From the NCBI RefSeq assembly GCF_000411255.1, contig NZ_KE150412.1, forward strand, positions 2,342,310 to 2,406,309: DNA of 64,000 bases, written 5' to 3'. How positions within the stretch are numbered: the stretch's first letter is position 1; the number at the start of each line of letters is the position of its first letter. The translations under genes and the position numbers were made by a program. This document shows, piece by piece, positions 19,376 to 28,431 of this stretch. A model generated the notes under the pieces. That model was not told the origin of the DNA. It saw nothing but the letters and a program-made list of their open reading frames with translations, and ran no database searches. The DNA is from Paenibacillus sp. HGH0039. Lineage in GTDB: Bacteria > Bacillota > Bacilli > Paenibacillales > NBRC-103111.

Positions 19376-20289
19376 CGCAGCCACCCCTCGCTTTCTCCGG
19401 CTGCGGCCGGTGCCGTTTTGAAGAAAGCGCCTGCCGTCCCCGGTCTGTTGTACCCCCAATGATTGGTCGGGCCATGCCCCGCTCCAAGGTTCAGAGGGTT
19501 CTCGAGAGCCGCCTGGATAAAGCGTTTGGCGAGCAGTACCGCTTCGTCCATAGGTAGCCCGGAAGCAAGCCCCGCCGTCAATGCCGCGGCGAAGGTGCAG
19601 CCGGTGCCGTGCGTATGCCGCGTCTCTACCCAGGGAGCCGCAAATTCCGTAAACACGCGGCCGTCGTACAGCAGGTCCAGCGATTGGGCGCGGTTCCCTC
19701 CGTGGCCGCCTTTCAGCACCACGTATTTGACTCCCCACGCATGAATGCGGCGGGCGGCTTCTTTGCGGTCCGCCATCGTTGCGATCCGCATTCCCGTAAG
19801 CGCCTCCGCCTCCGGGATATTCGGCGTCACGACTTGCGCCAGCGGAAGCAGCAGGCTCCTAAGCGCCTGCACGGCATCCTCCTGCAGCAGGCTTGCTCCG
19901 CCTTTGGCGATCATAACGGGGTCCACAACCAGACGGGACCATTTGTAGAAAGTCGCGCGGTCCGCTACGGCTTCAATGATCTCCGCGCTGAAAAGCATGC
20001 CCGTCTTCCAGGCGGCGGGCCCGATATCTCCGGCAACCGCGTCGATTTGAGCCGCCACCATAGAAGGAGGGATCGGATGAACTCCGTGAACACCGAGCGT
20101 GTTCTGTGCCGTTACGGCCGTCAAAGCGCTTGCTCCGAATACCCCGAGCTCCTGGAACGTTTTGAGATCGGCCTGGATGCCCGCCCCTCCTCCGCTGTCG
20201 GAACCGGCAATCGTGGCTGCCGCAGGAACGAGCGGGGCTTGACGGCGAGGCTCCGGCGGATACTGCTGTTTGTTTAAGGACATGTTCAT
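19372..20289 (-). CDS. thiD: Hydroxymethylpyrimidine/phosphomethylpyrimidine kinase ThiD
   Basis: A 305-residue ribokinase-fold enzyme that phosphorylates HMP to HMP-P and HMP-PP. Seen: '[19 protein letters not shown]' at the N-terminus, '[11 protein letters not shown]', and '[20 protein letters not shown]' with the catalytic GTGC motif. The C-terminal ~25 residues beyond '[10 protein letters not shown]' are extra and Ala/Gly rich. GGAGG precedes the ATG. A 228-base gap separates it from thiG upstream, and thiE overlaps it downstream. Confidence 0.95.
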   Translation of the reverse strand: MNMSLNKQQYPPEPRRQAPLVPAAATIAGSDSGGGAGIQADLKTFQELGVFGASALTAVTAQNTLGVHGVHPIPPSMVAAQIDAVAGDIGPAAWKTGMLFSAEIIEAVADRATFYKWSRLVVDPVMIAKGGASLLQEDAVQALRSLLLPLAQVVTPNIPEAEALTGMRIATMADRKEAARRIHAWGVKYVVLKGGHGGNRAQSLDLLYDGRVFTEFAAPWVETRHTHGTGCTFAAALTAGLASGLPMDEAVLLAKRFIQAALENPLNLGAGHGPTNHWGYNRPGTAGAFFKTAPAAAGESEGWLR

Positions 20290-20517
20290 CAGGTTGCACC
20301 TCCATTAACTTGCAGTGGCCGACATAATTCCTCTTTTTCGCATAGGTCTACACGACTATAAAGATATAGGTAGTCACACAGTCAGCGGCAGGTTTTGAAA
20401 TTCTTGAGGTAAGTCCTGCTTCTGATGCCGGTTGGTCTGACCGTTCGTTCCTGCCGTTCGACGCTGCGGTTTTGGATGGCGTTGAGTAATGTTCGCCTCC
20501 CGCCTGTACCACATCCG

Positions 20518-21285
20518 TCAGCCCACGCTGACTCCCTCCAAAGGACTGCTCGCGGTCGCATAACGCTTGCGCGGGATTCGTCCGGCTTCATACCCGGCCC
20601 TTCCGGCCTCCAAGGCCAGCTTCATGGCATACGCCATCCGCACAGGATCGGCTGCGCCGGAAACCGCTGTGTTCAGCAGCACTCCGTCCGCTCCCATTTC
20701 CATAGCCAGCGCGGCGTCCGAAGGAGCCCCGATGCCTGCGTCCACGATGACGGGTACGCGCGCTTCTTCGATAATGAAGCTGAGATTCAGCGGGTTGATA
20801 ATGCCTTGACCGGTACCAATCGGCGATGCCCCCGGCATGATCGCATGAACGCCCATCTCCTGCAAACGGCGCGCCAGCACGACATCATCCGACGTATACG
20901 GCAGGACAAGAAACCCTTCGGCCAGCAGCATTTCGGTGGCCTTCAGCGTTTCTACCGGATCGGGCAGCAAGGTCTTGTCACAGCCGATCACTTCTACTTT
21001 GATCATGTCGCAGAGTCCGGATGCTTTCGCCAGCTTGGCGATGCGGACCGCTTCTTCGGCCGTTTTGGCTCCCGCCGTATTCGGCAGCAGCTTGAACTTG
21101 CTTACATCCAGCATGGACAAAAAGTTCGGCTGTTCCGGGTCATAAATATTCATCCGCCGCACGGCAAAAGTTAAAATCTGCGCTTCGGAAACCTCGACCG
21201 CCTTTTTCTGAATCGTAAAATCCGGGAATTTCCCCGTTCCCAGCAGCAGCCTGGAGTTAAATTCGTAAGGTCCGATTTTCAGCAT
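20518..21285 (-). CDS. thiG: Thiazole synthase ThiG
   Basis: A 255-residue TIM barrel that forms thiazole phosphate from deoxyxylulose phosphate, dehydroglycine and ThiS thiocarboxylate. Seen: '[13 protein letters not shown]', '[15 protein letters not shown]', '[15 protein letters not shown]' (active-site Lys), '[14 protein letters not shown]' and '[20 protein letters not shown]'. It begins four bases after thiS, as expected for partners acting in one complex. Confidence 0.97.
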   Translation of the reverse strand: MLKIGPYEFNSRLLLGTGKFPDFTIQKKAVEVSEAQILTFAVRRMNIYDPEQPNFLSMLDVSKFKLLPNTAGAKTAEEAVRIAKLAKASGLCDMIKVEVIGCDKTLLPDPVETLKATEMLLAEGFLVLPYTSDDVVLARRLQEMGVHAIMPGASPIGTGQGIINPLNLSFIIEEARVPVIVDAGIGAPSDAALAMEMGADGVLLNTAVSGAADPVRMAYAMKLALEAGRAGYEAGRIPRKRYATASSPLEGVSVG

Positions 21286-21289
21286 AGGG

Positions 21290-21493
21290 TCAGCCTCCTC
21301 CTACAAAATGAACGATTTCGATCCGGTCGCCGTCCGCCACCGGGGTATGAGCATGCTCTTCCGCCTGCAAAATATGCCCGTTGGTCTCCACGATAAGCAG
21401 ATTGCGTTTTAATCCTAGGTGCAAGATCAGCCCTTCTACGGTATGTACCGTTTCCGGCACCGTAATGTCGTCTCCGTTTACATGCAGCTTCAC
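21290..21493 (-). CDS. thiS: Sulfur carrier protein ThiS
   Basis: A 67-residue ubiquitin-fold carrier ending in 'VHFVGGG'. The C-terminal Gly is adenylated and thiocarboxylated to donate sulfur to ThiG. '[19 protein letters not shown]' is the typical N-terminus. It lies between thiO and thiG. No thiF is visible in the operon, so a thiF/moeB homologue elsewhere must activate it. Confidence 0.93.
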   Translation of the reverse strand: MKLHVNGDDITVPETVHTVEGLILHLGLKRNLLIVETNGHILQAEEHAHTPVADGDRIEIVHFVGGG

Positions 21494-21570
21494 TCGTCAA
21501 ATGCCTCCTTCACTTGCAAAATGCAGCCTCCGGGCCGGTACACGGAGCCATGCTCCCCAGCCGGCGGGGT

Positions 21571-22731
21571 CTACTGCCTTACAGCCGCGGCTACCGCCTT
21601 TCTGTCCGGCCGGAACGCTTCGAGCAGCTCACTCGCCCCCGGCAGAGCCGCTTCGGCAGCCGCGGCCCCGCCCGTGAGCACCGAAGCGGCAAGCACGCCG
21701 GTCGCCTGCGACAGCAAAATGCCGTTGCGGTAATGCCCGAGGGCTGCGAAAAGCCCCTTGCAGGCCGTTATCTCGCCGATGTAAGGCATCCCGTCGGGCG
21801 TCTGAGGCCGCAGCCCTGCCCAGGCGCGCTCCCACTCGGCATCCGCAAGCCCCGGGACGAGCCGCTGCGCCTGCGCGGCCAGCGAAAGCAGGCTGCCAAG
21901 ACGCGGACTGCGGTCGAAGGAGCCGGGCTGAGCCGTGGCTCCCACGATGATCCGCCCGCCCGGCTTGGGCACGATGTAGCAGCCGCCCGAAGCGATCGTC
22001 CTCGCGAGAAGAGGCTGCCGCAGGGTGAGGGAGAAGCATTCTCCCTTCACCGGATACACGGGCAGCTCCACGCCCAGAGGCGCCAGAATCTGGGCGCTCC
22101 AAAGCGAGGACGCCAGCACCGCGCCGGCGCAGCGGATCTTCCCTTCGCGGGTCTGCACGCCGCTCACCCTGCCCGACTCCGTCAGGAGTCCGGTCACGTC
22201 GGCGTGCTCCATGATCCGCGCGCCAAGCCGCGCCGCTCCGGCGGCCAGAGCGGCCGACAGCTCCGGCGCCAGCACGTGCCCCTCGTCGGGCAGGTGAAGC
22301 GCCCCGCGGAGCTCCTTGCTCAGCCCGGGCTCCAGCCAGCCTGTCTCGCACGGACGGAGCCATTCCGCCCGGCCGCCGGCCTCCTGCTGGAAACGGCCGT
22401 CCGCTTTGAGCGCCGCCGCTTCGGCATCGGTCCAGGCGGCTTTAAGCATTCCCCGGCGGGTGAGGCCGATGTCCAGGCCCGTCAGCTCCTTGAGCTCTTC
22501 CGCCAGTTCCGGGAACAAATCCCGGCTCCTGCGGGCAAAATCAAACATCGGCCCCGCCTCGCGCATTTCGGATTGGGCCCCAAGCATCCCGGCTGCCGCG
22601 CCCGACGCCTGCCCGGCAATACGTTCCTTTTCCAGCAGAGTCACTCGGACTCCCCGCTTCGCCAGCTGATAGGCGATCGAGCAGCCGATAACGCCTCCTC
22701 CGATCACGACAATATCCGTATCCCGATTCAT
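21571..22731 (-). CDS. thiO: Glycine oxidase ThiO
   Basis: A 386-residue FAD-dependent amine oxidase of the DAO family that turns glycine into the imine used by ThiG. The FAD-binding 'DIVVIGGGVIGCSIAYQLAK' lies at the N-terminus; 'QASGAAAGMLGAQSE' and 'LRPQTPDGMPYIGEI' are family blocks near the flavin. AGGAGGAG lies seven bases before the ATG at 22731, which overlaps the tenI stop by four bases. The frame is open upstream for about 170 codons, but that part is antisense-style Arg-rich shadow inside tenI. Confidence 0.95.
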   Translation of the reverse strand: MNRDTDIVVIGGGVIGCSIAYQLAKRGVRVTLLEKERIAGQASGAAAGMLGAQSEMREAGPMFDFARRSRDLFPELAEELKELTGLDIGLTRRGMLKAAWTDAEAAALKADGRFQQEAGGRAEWLRPCETGWLEPGLSKELRGALHLPDEGHVLAPELSAALAAGAARLGARIMEHADVTGLLTESGRVSGVQTREGKIRCAGAVLASSLWSAQILAPLGVELPVYPVKGECFSLTLRQPLLARTIASGGCYIVPKPGGRIIVGATAQPGSFDRSPRLGSLLSLAAQAQRLVPGLADAEWERAWAGLRPQTPDGMPYIGEITACKGLFAALGHYRNGILLSQATGVLAASVLTGGAAAAEAALPGASELLEAFRPDRKAVAAAVRQ

Positions 22732-23384
22732 CTCAGTTCTCCTCCTGTTTTCTCCGGCTGCAGGGCAAGCTCCAGCTCGTGCCGGTAACGCTCCGCAGCC
22801 TCCGCGGGATTCTCCGCTTCCCATATGCCGCTCATCACGGCCACGCCCGCTGCTCCCGCACGAATCACCTCGGCGCAGTTCTCCGGAATAATCCCTCCGA
22901 TCGCGATAACCGGGAGGCCTCCGCAAGCCAGCACCGTCTCCCGCAGCGCTTCCGCGCCGCGCGGGGCCGCTCCGGGTTTGGAGCCTGTGGCGAATACATG
23001 GCCGAATATCACATAATCGGCCCCCTCCTTCGCGGCACGGCCACCTTCCTCCGGCCCGTGAACGGAGACGCCTACGCGCAGGCCGGGAAACCCCTTTTTC
23101 ACGGCGGAGGCGGGCAGGCCGCTTCCCGGAAGCTGCACGCCGGCCGCTCCGGACAGCCGGGCCGCATCGGCGCGATCGTTGACGATAATCTTGCCCGGCG
23201 GGACCCCGCATGCGGCAAGCCCCGAGAGCAGCGCCCACAGCTCCCGCGGGGACTGCTTTTTTTCACGCACATGAATGGCCGTTACGTAAGGATGGATGGC
23301 GGAGGCAATCCGTATAAGCACCTCCGGTTTCTGCCTTCCGGTTGAGATGGCGTGAAGTTCCGGTCCGGCGGGATAAGGGGTCAT
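22728..23384 (-). CDS. tenI: Thiazole tautomerase TenI (ThiE-like fold)
   Basis: A 218-residue TIM-barrel protein similar to ThiE but with TenI features: 'ELHAISTGRQKPEVL', 'AIHVREKKQSPREL', 'IIVNDRADAARLSGAAGVQL', 'GADYVIFGHVFATGSKPG' and 'PVIAIGGIIPENC'. TenI aromatises the thiazole product of ThiG in Bacillus. It is the first gene after the riboswitch leader, next to thiO, which fits TenI better than a second ThiE. The ATG at 23384 has GGAG nine bases upstream; the frame is open 14 codons further. Confidence 0.9.
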   Translation of the reverse strand: MTPYPAGPELHAISTGRQKPEVLIRIASAIHPYVTAIHVREKKQSPRELWALLSGLAACGVPPGKIIVNDRADAARLSGAAGVQLPGSGLPASAVKKGFPGLRVGVSVHGPEEGGRAAKEGADYVIFGHVFATGSKPGAAPRGAEALRETVLACGGLPVIAIGGIIPENCAEVIRAGAAGVAVMSGIWEAENPAEAAERYRHELELALQPEKTGGELR

Positions 23385-23473
23385 CTCGTTCTTCTCCTCT
23401 CGGCTTATATAGCGGCTTATAATCAATCTTCGGGCAGGGCCCGCTTTCTGTCAGACGAGGCGGCAATACACGC

Positions 23474-23504
23474 AAAAAAACCACTTTCCGCAGAAAGTGG
23501 TTTT
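23474..23504 (-). terminator. Leader terminator upstream of tenI
   Basis: CCACTTTC pairs with GAAAGTGG around a four-base loop, extended by A-T pairs and followed by seven Ts on the minus strand. It lies about 210 bases downstream of the TPP aptamer and 90 bases before tenI, so it is the likely off-switch of the riboswitch. Confidence 0.75.
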
Positions 23505-23715
23505 CCCGTACACCGTTGCACGCGAGCCTGGACGCCGCTCCGCCGATTGGCGGAAACGACCGACCGTACCGGTATTTCTCCAATCCCGGTCTTCTCGCGC
23601 CTACGGCCGCTAGGCGGTTCGTAAGCGGACAAGATTTCCCGGAACAACCGGCAGCAGCCTCAGGCTTGCAATGAACTAAAAAAGACCGGACGGAATATAC
23701 CGTGCGGCCTTGGTC

Positions 23716-23818
23716 GGCAGGGTTATTCTCTCTACGCTGGCATTACCCAGATCAGATACGGTTAGTGACATTCGCGGTCACACTCTCAGCCGGACTTCAT
23801 CCAGCTCCCGAAACATAT
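23716..23818 (-). promoter_or_regulatory. TPP (THI element) riboswitch
   Basis: On the minus strand the conserved TPP aptamer parts are present in order: GGAGCTGG, the pyrimidine-sensing CCGGCTGAGAG, then after a variable arm ATCTGATCTGGGTAATGCC and AGCGTAGAGAGAA. Thiamine pyrophosphate binding should stop expression of tenI-thiO-thiS-thiG-thiD-thiE-thiC. A TTGACT-16-TAACAT pair (23934-23961, minus strand) and a palindrome AAGGTTA/TAACCTT upstream may be the promoter and a leader hairpin. Confidence 0.95.
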
Positions 23819-24061
23819 AAGGTTATCTTAACCTTACCTTATCCTTTTTCCAATTACAAGCTAAATTTTCCCGTAAAAAACGCCCGGAACCGAACTCGTC
23901 TACTTCCGGCAAGCTCCAGATACCCGCTCCCGTATGTTACCATCTTCCGCTTTTGAGTCAAAGAAAGGGGTCTTCGGGTAATAAAAAAATACAATCGAGC
24001 GGTATTCATCTCTTCAGGGGGAACCGTCCCATATACCGTATCCGAAGGGGAGGAATGTCCG

Positions 24062-24631
24062 ATGGCAGCGCTGACCGAAGAAGAAAGAAACAAGCTGGAG
24101 CAGCGGCTTTACAAGGAAAAAAGCGAGCTGGAGCACGTGCTTGAGTCCGACCGGGAAGAAGACTCCCTGAGAGACTCTACCGGAGAACTCTCCTCATACG
24201 ACAATCACCCCGCCGACATCGCAACCGAAGCGTTCGAAAGAGGCCGGGATCAGGCGGTGGATGAAAATATGGAACAGCAGCTTACAGACGTCAAACATGC
24301 GATCGGCCGGCTTGAATCCGGTTCTTACGGCGTATGCGAAGTATGCAAGGAGCCGATTCCGTTCGAACGCTTGGAGGCGATTCCATGGGCTTCTACCTGC
24401 GTTGAACATTCGCAGATACGTGCGGAAGGCGATCCCGCAGAACGCCCGGTAGAAGAAGAAATTCTCGAACCGATCCTGGAGTCTCCGAACGATGACGACA
24501 CGGGCCGCGCCGAAATCGACGACGCGGACGCCTGGAAGAACGTAGAAGAATACGGCAACAGTTCGGATACCCGCAGGACGGGAAACGCTCAGGCGAAGGA
24601 ACCCGCGGACGCCTGCGAAGACGAGAAGTAG
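24062..24631 (+). CDS. YteA-type TraR/DksA-family zinc-finger protein
   Basis: A 189-residue protein with an N-terminal coiled coil (residues ~5-75, 'ALTEEERNKLEQRLYKEKSE' onward). A short zinc-finger region follows: 'GSYGVCEVCKEPIPFERLEA' then 'ASTCVEH'. The long acidic C-terminal tail ends in 'ACEDEK'. This is the YteA subgroup of DksA/TraR proteins found in spore formers. The finger reads Cys-x2-Cys then Cys-x2-His rather than four Cys. Whether it acts on RNA polymerase like DksA is not known. GGGGAGG lies eight bases before the ATG. Confidence 0.85.
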   Translation: MAALTEEERNKLEQRLYKEKSELEHVLESDREEDSLRDSTGELSSYDNHPADIATEAFERGRDQAVDENMEQQLTDVKHAIGRLESGSYGVCEVCKEPIPFERLEAIPWASTCVEHSQIRAEGDPAERPVEEEILEPILESPNDDDTGRAEIDDADAWKNVEEYGNSSDTRRTGNAQAKEPADACEDEK

Positions 24632-24640
24632 ATAAACATA

Positions 24641-24684
24641 AAAAAAAGGATGAGGCATTCGCGAAGAATCCCTTCATCCTTTTT
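24641..24684. terminator. Bidirectional terminator between convergent genes
   Basis: AAAAGGATGA pairs with TCATCCTTTT around a 20-base loop, with A and T runs outside. It serves the YteA-like gene and, in the other direction, the zinc-ribbon gene. Confidence 0.75.
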
Positions 24685-24753
24685 GGCATGTCGCCTGTAT
24701 AATCGTCTTTATCCTATGGCATGTATAACGCCTTCCGCAGGCTAACCGGCAGT

Positions 24754-25236
24754 CTAGTTTTCTTCTTCCGTCAGCCGGTATCCGCAGGTCGTGCAGAACT
24801 GCATACCGGGTTCGATATCTTCTTTGCACTGGGGACAGAAAGGCTTCAATTCCATAATAGCCGTAAAATCCGCCTGCTCGTGAATCGGTTCGAATTTCCG
24901 CCCGCAGTTCGGGCAAAACCGGGTATCCACCGCGACCACGTGTCCGCATTCGCACGATTTCTCGTCGTACAGACTGTAAATCCGGTTCTGCATCGCCTTG
25001 ATTTCATCTTCGACAGCCTGAAGCTCAGCCGTTACGGCCGCGACCTGCGTCTCCGGGTAAGGCTGCTTCTGCTTGCCCGCTTCGTAGACGAATTCGCCGA
25101 TCTGCGTATACAGTTTCTGCATATCTCTCTGCTTCGCCGCAATTTGCAGCTTCAACCGGTTAACTTCGATCGTCTGCTGCGCTTTTTTCCCCGCTTCGGC
25201 TGCGCCCTGTTTAATCTTCCCGATAAATCCGGACAT
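24754..25236 (-). CDS. Coiled-coil zinc-ribbon protein
   Basis: A 160-residue cytoplasmic protein. Residues ~10-90 are predicted helical coiled coil ('EVNRLKLQIAAKQRDMQKLY'). The C-terminal ~65 residues carry two zinc-ribbon knuckle pairs: 'CECGH'/'FCPNCGRKF' and 'FCPQCKEDI'/'FCTTCGYRL'. Such proteins are common and mostly uncharacterised in Paenibacillaceae; a scaffold or nucleic-acid role is possible. AAGGAGG precedes the ATG, and a TATAAT at 25295-25300 on the minus strand is a possible -10. Confidence 0.8.
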   Translation of the reverse strand: MSGFIGKIKQGAAEAGKKAQQTIEVNRLKLQIAAKQRDMQKLYTQIGEFVYEAGKQKQPYPETQVAAVTAELQAVEDEIKAMQNRIYSLYDEKSCECGHVVAVDTRFCPNCGRKFEPIHEQADFTAIMELKPFCPQCKEDIEPGMQFCTTCGYRLTEEEN

Positions 25237-25590
25237 AGGGTACCTCCTTGATGTTAAGATTGCATGGGCACAATCTGACTTTTATAATACCCCCATTATA
25301 CCCGTTTCCCGCTGGATGCGCTAATTTGGCCTCCGTTATAGTGTATGGGGCCTTTCCGGAAAAAAGGACACCAATTCCGGTTTGCCCCGGAAATGAACGA
25401 AATCCGCGAAATTTCCGGGCCCAATTTGGAGGCGGTTTGGAGGGCGGGGCGTTGCCGGCAGTTGAGTCAGGCGATCAACCGGATGGCGGACAGTCTGCAT
25501 ATGCAGATGAACCGCATCCCCGAGAACGAAGCCGCCAGCCGGCTATCCTTTTGCAAAGCTTATCGCGTCCTTTCCCGCTTTCCCCAGTAC
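25237..25590. other. Intergenic region without a supported gene
   Basis: The region contains the likely promoter of the zinc-ribbon gene at its left end. Long open frames here are GC-rich shadows without ribosome binding sites. I see no RNA gene or repeat. Confidence 0.5.
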
Positions 25591-25625
25591 AAAAAAGCGC
25601 CCCGGCCCTTAAGGCCGAAGCGCTT
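25591..25625 (-). terminator. Terminator of the nanE-DUF4127 operon
   Basis: AAGCGC/GCGCTT outer arms and CGGCC/GGCCG inner arms form a strong hairpin, followed by a T-run on the minus strand. Confidence 0.8.
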
Positions 25626-25701
25626 GCCGCATCCTCCGATCCGATGCCCGAATCCGATGGCGATACACGAAGACATCCGCAAAAACAAAGCCCGATCCCG
25701 A

Positions 25702-27348
25702 TCAGCTCCGGGCGGTCTCTTTACTTTCGCGGGACGGATCAAGGCTACCGTCCCCGACCAGATCCAGATCAAACCCGACCTCGAACATCCGGTTCCACGG
25801 CAGATGAACGTTGGCGAGCCGGATCTGTCCGGACGTCAGCCCGGCGAGGCGCTCACTGACAAACGCGCGCAGCTTCTCCGCGATGACGGCTTCGATTTCA
25901 GGCTGCTTGCCGGCCAGCCCGAAATACCCCGCTCCGAACGCCGGAAGCACGTTCGCCGTCACATCCTTGCGGACGAGGGCCTGGTAGCCCCAGTCTTCTA
26001 CGAGCCGGTAGAAGTAGAAGGCCCGGCTGCTCCGCTTCTGTGCTTCGCTGCGCAAACGGCCTCCCGCCGGGGTGTCCGCGTCCGTCCCGCCGGCCGTTTC
26101 CCCCGCGCCCGCGTAGTACGCCTCGATGACGGCGTGCGCGATGACGGTGCCCAGCGTATTGCCGGAGGTGTTCCACCCGGCATACGCGGAAAGCCCTTCA
26201 AGCTGGCCCTGACGGGCAAGCAGCTTGAGCAGCACGGTGTCGCCGCCGTTGCAGACCGCCACGTCGGCCAGGGCTACGGTCCGCCCTTCTCCGAGATACA
26301 CGCGCATCGCCTGGGCGAACTCGCGCAAATTCACCTCGGAGAAGTAAGACCGGTGCCGCTGGCTCCACGCCTGCGACGTTTCCGCCATGTCCGATTCGCC
26401 CACGGCCGGCGAATTGACCATCAGCACGGCGTCTGCACCCTGCGAGCTGTCCGCCATAAAAGCGCCTGCACTCGTCAGGTGCGCCTTGATGCTCTCGTTC
26501 AAGCTGCGGTCCTCGTACTTCGGAATGCAGAAAGGTCCTCTCGTGGAGGAATAACGGACAAACAGCTTCGGAAGATATCCTTTGCTTTCGCAGAAAATCC
26601 GGGCAAACAGCGTACAGCCGATTTCGTCCGCCCCCGGGTATATCGCAACGCGATCCGTCAGGTCCAGCTCTTCCGAGAGGATGGCGAGCGCTCTCTGCTC
26701 CAGCGGGGAAAAGCCGTACTGGGAATTATCGTCGAGCGGGATGATCAAATAGTCGATAATCCCTTCTTCCGCAAGCTCCAGTGCCGTCCGGTTGACGAAA
26801 GCGTTGATTTCGCGCCGTCCGGTGAAATCTTCCAGCACATCCTGCGGAATTTTGTCCAGAATGCCGGCGAAAATCCGCTCTTCTTCGTCCGTCAGCGCTT
26901 CCTGCTGTTTCTTGTCCGTATACCAGCCGTAGAGGAACAGCTCGCGGCCGTAATCCGCGTAATAATCCGGCTCCTCTTCGCTGCTGGAATAGGCGGGCAC
27001 CCTCATAATCAGATTAAAAGCGTGGATCCGCAGGTCCGGCTTATTCCTTTTGAGTTCGCGCAGCACTTCAAGGCGCTTCAGCGCATCTTCACGGGTCAAA
27101 TAGTGCAGCCGGGAAGGTACGATGCCTCCGTAAACGAGCATATCCAGCGACACCAGGGCATAGTCCGCCCCTTCCGCTTCCCGCAGCAGCCAGTTACCAA
27201 GAGCCTCGGTGTCCCCCGGCGCTTTTTTACGTCCCAGAATGGACATGGGCGGAGCGGCAAGCTCCAAATCGGTCATCTCGGCCAGGCGCTGCGGGTATTC
27301 CAGGTTACACGGCCGCTCGTCGAGCGGTACAAATACGATTTTCGTCAT
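25702..27348 (-). CDS. DUF4127 family protein
   Basis: A 548-residue soluble protein with the DUF4127 start 'KIVFVPLDERPCNLEYPQRL' and further blocks 'ALVSLDMLVYGGIVPSRLH', 'IIPLDDNSQYGFSPLEQRAL', 'YPGADEIGCTLFARI' and 'YAGWNTSGNTLGTVIAHAV'. Acidic residues cluster in these blocks, as in an enzyme active site. No function is established for the family. It lies 62 bases after nanE and before a terminator, so a role in amino-sugar or glycan metabolism is a reasonable inference only. Confidence 0.85.
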   Translation of the reverse strand: MTKIVFVPLDERPCNLEYPQRLAEMTDLELAAPPMSILGRKKAPGDTEALGNWLLREAEGADYALVSLDMLVYGGIVPSRLHYLTREDALKRLEVLRELKRNKPDLRIHAFNLIMRVPAYSSSEEEPDYYADYGRELFLYGWYTDKKQQEALTDEEERIFAGILDKIPQDVLEDFTGRREINAFVNRTALELAEEGIIDYLIIPLDDNSQYGFSPLEQRALAILSEELDLTDRVAIYPGADEIGCTLFARIFCESKGYLPKLFVRYSSTRGPFCIPKYEDRSLNESIKAHLTSAGAFMADSSQGADAVLMVNSPAVGESDMAETSQAWSQRHRSYFSEVNLREFAQAMRVYLGEGRTVALADVAVCNGGDTVLLKLLARQGQLEGLSAYAGWNTSGNTLGTVIAHAVIEAYYAGAGETAGGTDADTPAGGRLRSEAQKRSSRAFYFYRLVEDWGYQALVRKDVTANVLPAFGAGYFGLAGKQPEIEAVIAEKLRAFVSERLAGLTSGQIRLANVHLPWNRMFEVGFDLDLVGDGSLDPSRESKETARS

Positions 27349-27410
27349 CCCAATGATCTCCCCTGATCAGAAAAAGTGATAATTGCGCCAATCGTCCGGC
27401 AGGAGCCGGT

Positions 27411-28103
27411 CTAAACGTGTATACGTACGAAGTCGACAAAACGTTTTGTAATCTGCTGAGGCCTTGTGATAGCGCCCCCGATAACGACGGTATGCGCACC
27501 GCTGCGGAAGCATTCTGTCGCATCTTCCCGGGTATGAATACGCCCTTCGGCAAATACCGGGATATCGGCCCGCGCCGCCATCTCGCGGATCAGCGTGAAA
27601 TCCGGCCCTTCCTGCTGAGGACTGTACGGCGTATACCCGGACATCGTCGTAGACAGGATATCGAAGCCGGCTTCCTGGGCATGGAGCCCTTCTTCGACGG
27701 TAGAGATATCCGCCATGAGGAGAACGCCGGCCCGCTTTTTGATTTCGGACACGATTTCCTTCAGCGTTTCCCCTTTGGGACGCGGCCGCATCGTCGCATC
27801 CAGCGCGATTATATCGGCTCCCGCCCGCCAAACGGCCTCTACCTCTTCCAAGGTAGGCGTGATATATACATCGCTGCCTTCATAGTCACGCTTCCAGAGC
27901 CCGACAAGCGGCAGCTTTACTCTCGATTTAATCGCGGCGATATCAACCGGCGTATTGGCCCTTATGCCGACTGCTCCCCCGGCCTCCGCGGCCAGCGCCA
28001 TCCTGACCATCATCTCGCTTCCGAACAAAGGTTCATCCGGCAACGCCTGGCAGGAAACGATAATTCCTCCCTTGACTGCTTCCAATAGGCTGTGTTTTTC
28101 CAT
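27411..28103 (-). CDS. nanE: N-acetylmannosamine-6-phosphate 2-epimerase NanE
   Basis: A 230-residue TIM-barrel enzyme that converts ManNAc-6-P to GlcNAc-6-P in sialic acid and ManNAc breakdown. Seen: 'GGIIVSCQALPDEPLFGSE', 'AVGIRANTPVDI', 'PLVGLWKRDY', 'ADIIALDATMRPRP', 'LLMADISTVEEGLHAQEAG' and 'PVFAEGRIHTREDA'. The ATG at 28103 has CGGAGG upstream; the frame is open 16 codons further. No nanA or nanK lies beside it, but a DUF4127 gene follows. Confidence 0.95.
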   Translation of the reverse strand: MEKHSLLEAVKGGIIVSCQALPDEPLFGSEMMVRMALAAEAGGAVGIRANTPVDIAAIKSRVKLPLVGLWKRDYEGSDVYITPTLEEVEAVWRAGADIIALDATMRPRPKGETLKEIVSEIKKRAGVLLMADISTVEEGLHAQEAGFDILSTTMSGYTPYSPQQEGPDFTLIREMAARADIPVFAEGRIHTREDATECFRSGAHTVVIGGAITRPQQITKRFVDFVRIHV

Positions 28104-28173
28104 AGTTGTACCTCCGTTAGTTATAAGACCGTCCGGCACCGCTGCCGGCATTTATAAGAAAACCCGTCACTTT

Positions 28174-28202
28174 ATTATATGAAGTAATTATCCGTAATTC
28201 AA
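28174..28202 (-). promoter_or_regulatory. Sigma-A-type promoter of nanE
   Basis: On the minus strand TTGAAT is followed after 17 bases by TATAAT, about 70 bases upstream of the nanE ATG. The rest of the gap 28203-28389 is AT-rich and shows no gene. Confidence 0.7.
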
Positions 28203-28389
28203 CTTAATTTTGGAGCATTTTTTCTTTATTTTTAGTTCATCGTGACTCCTTCCCATACTCCCGGCTCTTTGCATGTTCACTTTTATAGACACATATTTCC
28301 AACAAAAAGTTACATATTCCGCATTTTTTGACTTTTTCGTCCTGTTTAGAAGCGGCTCATGCAAGGCACCCTCCGGAAGTCCCGGCCAT

Positions 28390-28426
28390 AAAAAAAAGCC
28401 CTGTGCTTGCGCACAAGGCTTAAAAA
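28390..28426 (-). terminator. Terminator of the poly-HAMP kinase gene
   Basis: AAGCC/GGCTT and TGTGC/GCACA arms form a hairpin with a TTGC loop, followed by a run of Ts on the minus strand, just after the kinase stop codon. Confidence 0.85.
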
Positions 28427-28431
28427 TGGCG

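Noticed and set aside
18692-19738. Longer ThiE product starting at 19738
   Set aside because: The extra 120 residues overlap thiD and are Arg-rich nonsense; the ATG at 19375 aligns with the ThiE family and overlaps the thiD stop.
20290-20517. Possible small gene or regulatory element between thiG and thiD
   Set aside because: No frame with a ribosome binding site and no recognisable RNA structure; it is left as an unexplained 228-base gap inside the operon.
21571-23238. Longer ThiO product starting at 23238
   Set aside because: The extra part lies inside tenI and is not protein-like; the FAD motif starts right after the ATG at 22731.
25345-27366. Plus-strand frame of over 600 codons across 25.3-27.4 kb
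   Set aside because: It is a shadow of the DUF4127 gene on the other strand and of the GC-rich gap before it; there is no ribosome binding site and no recognisable domain.
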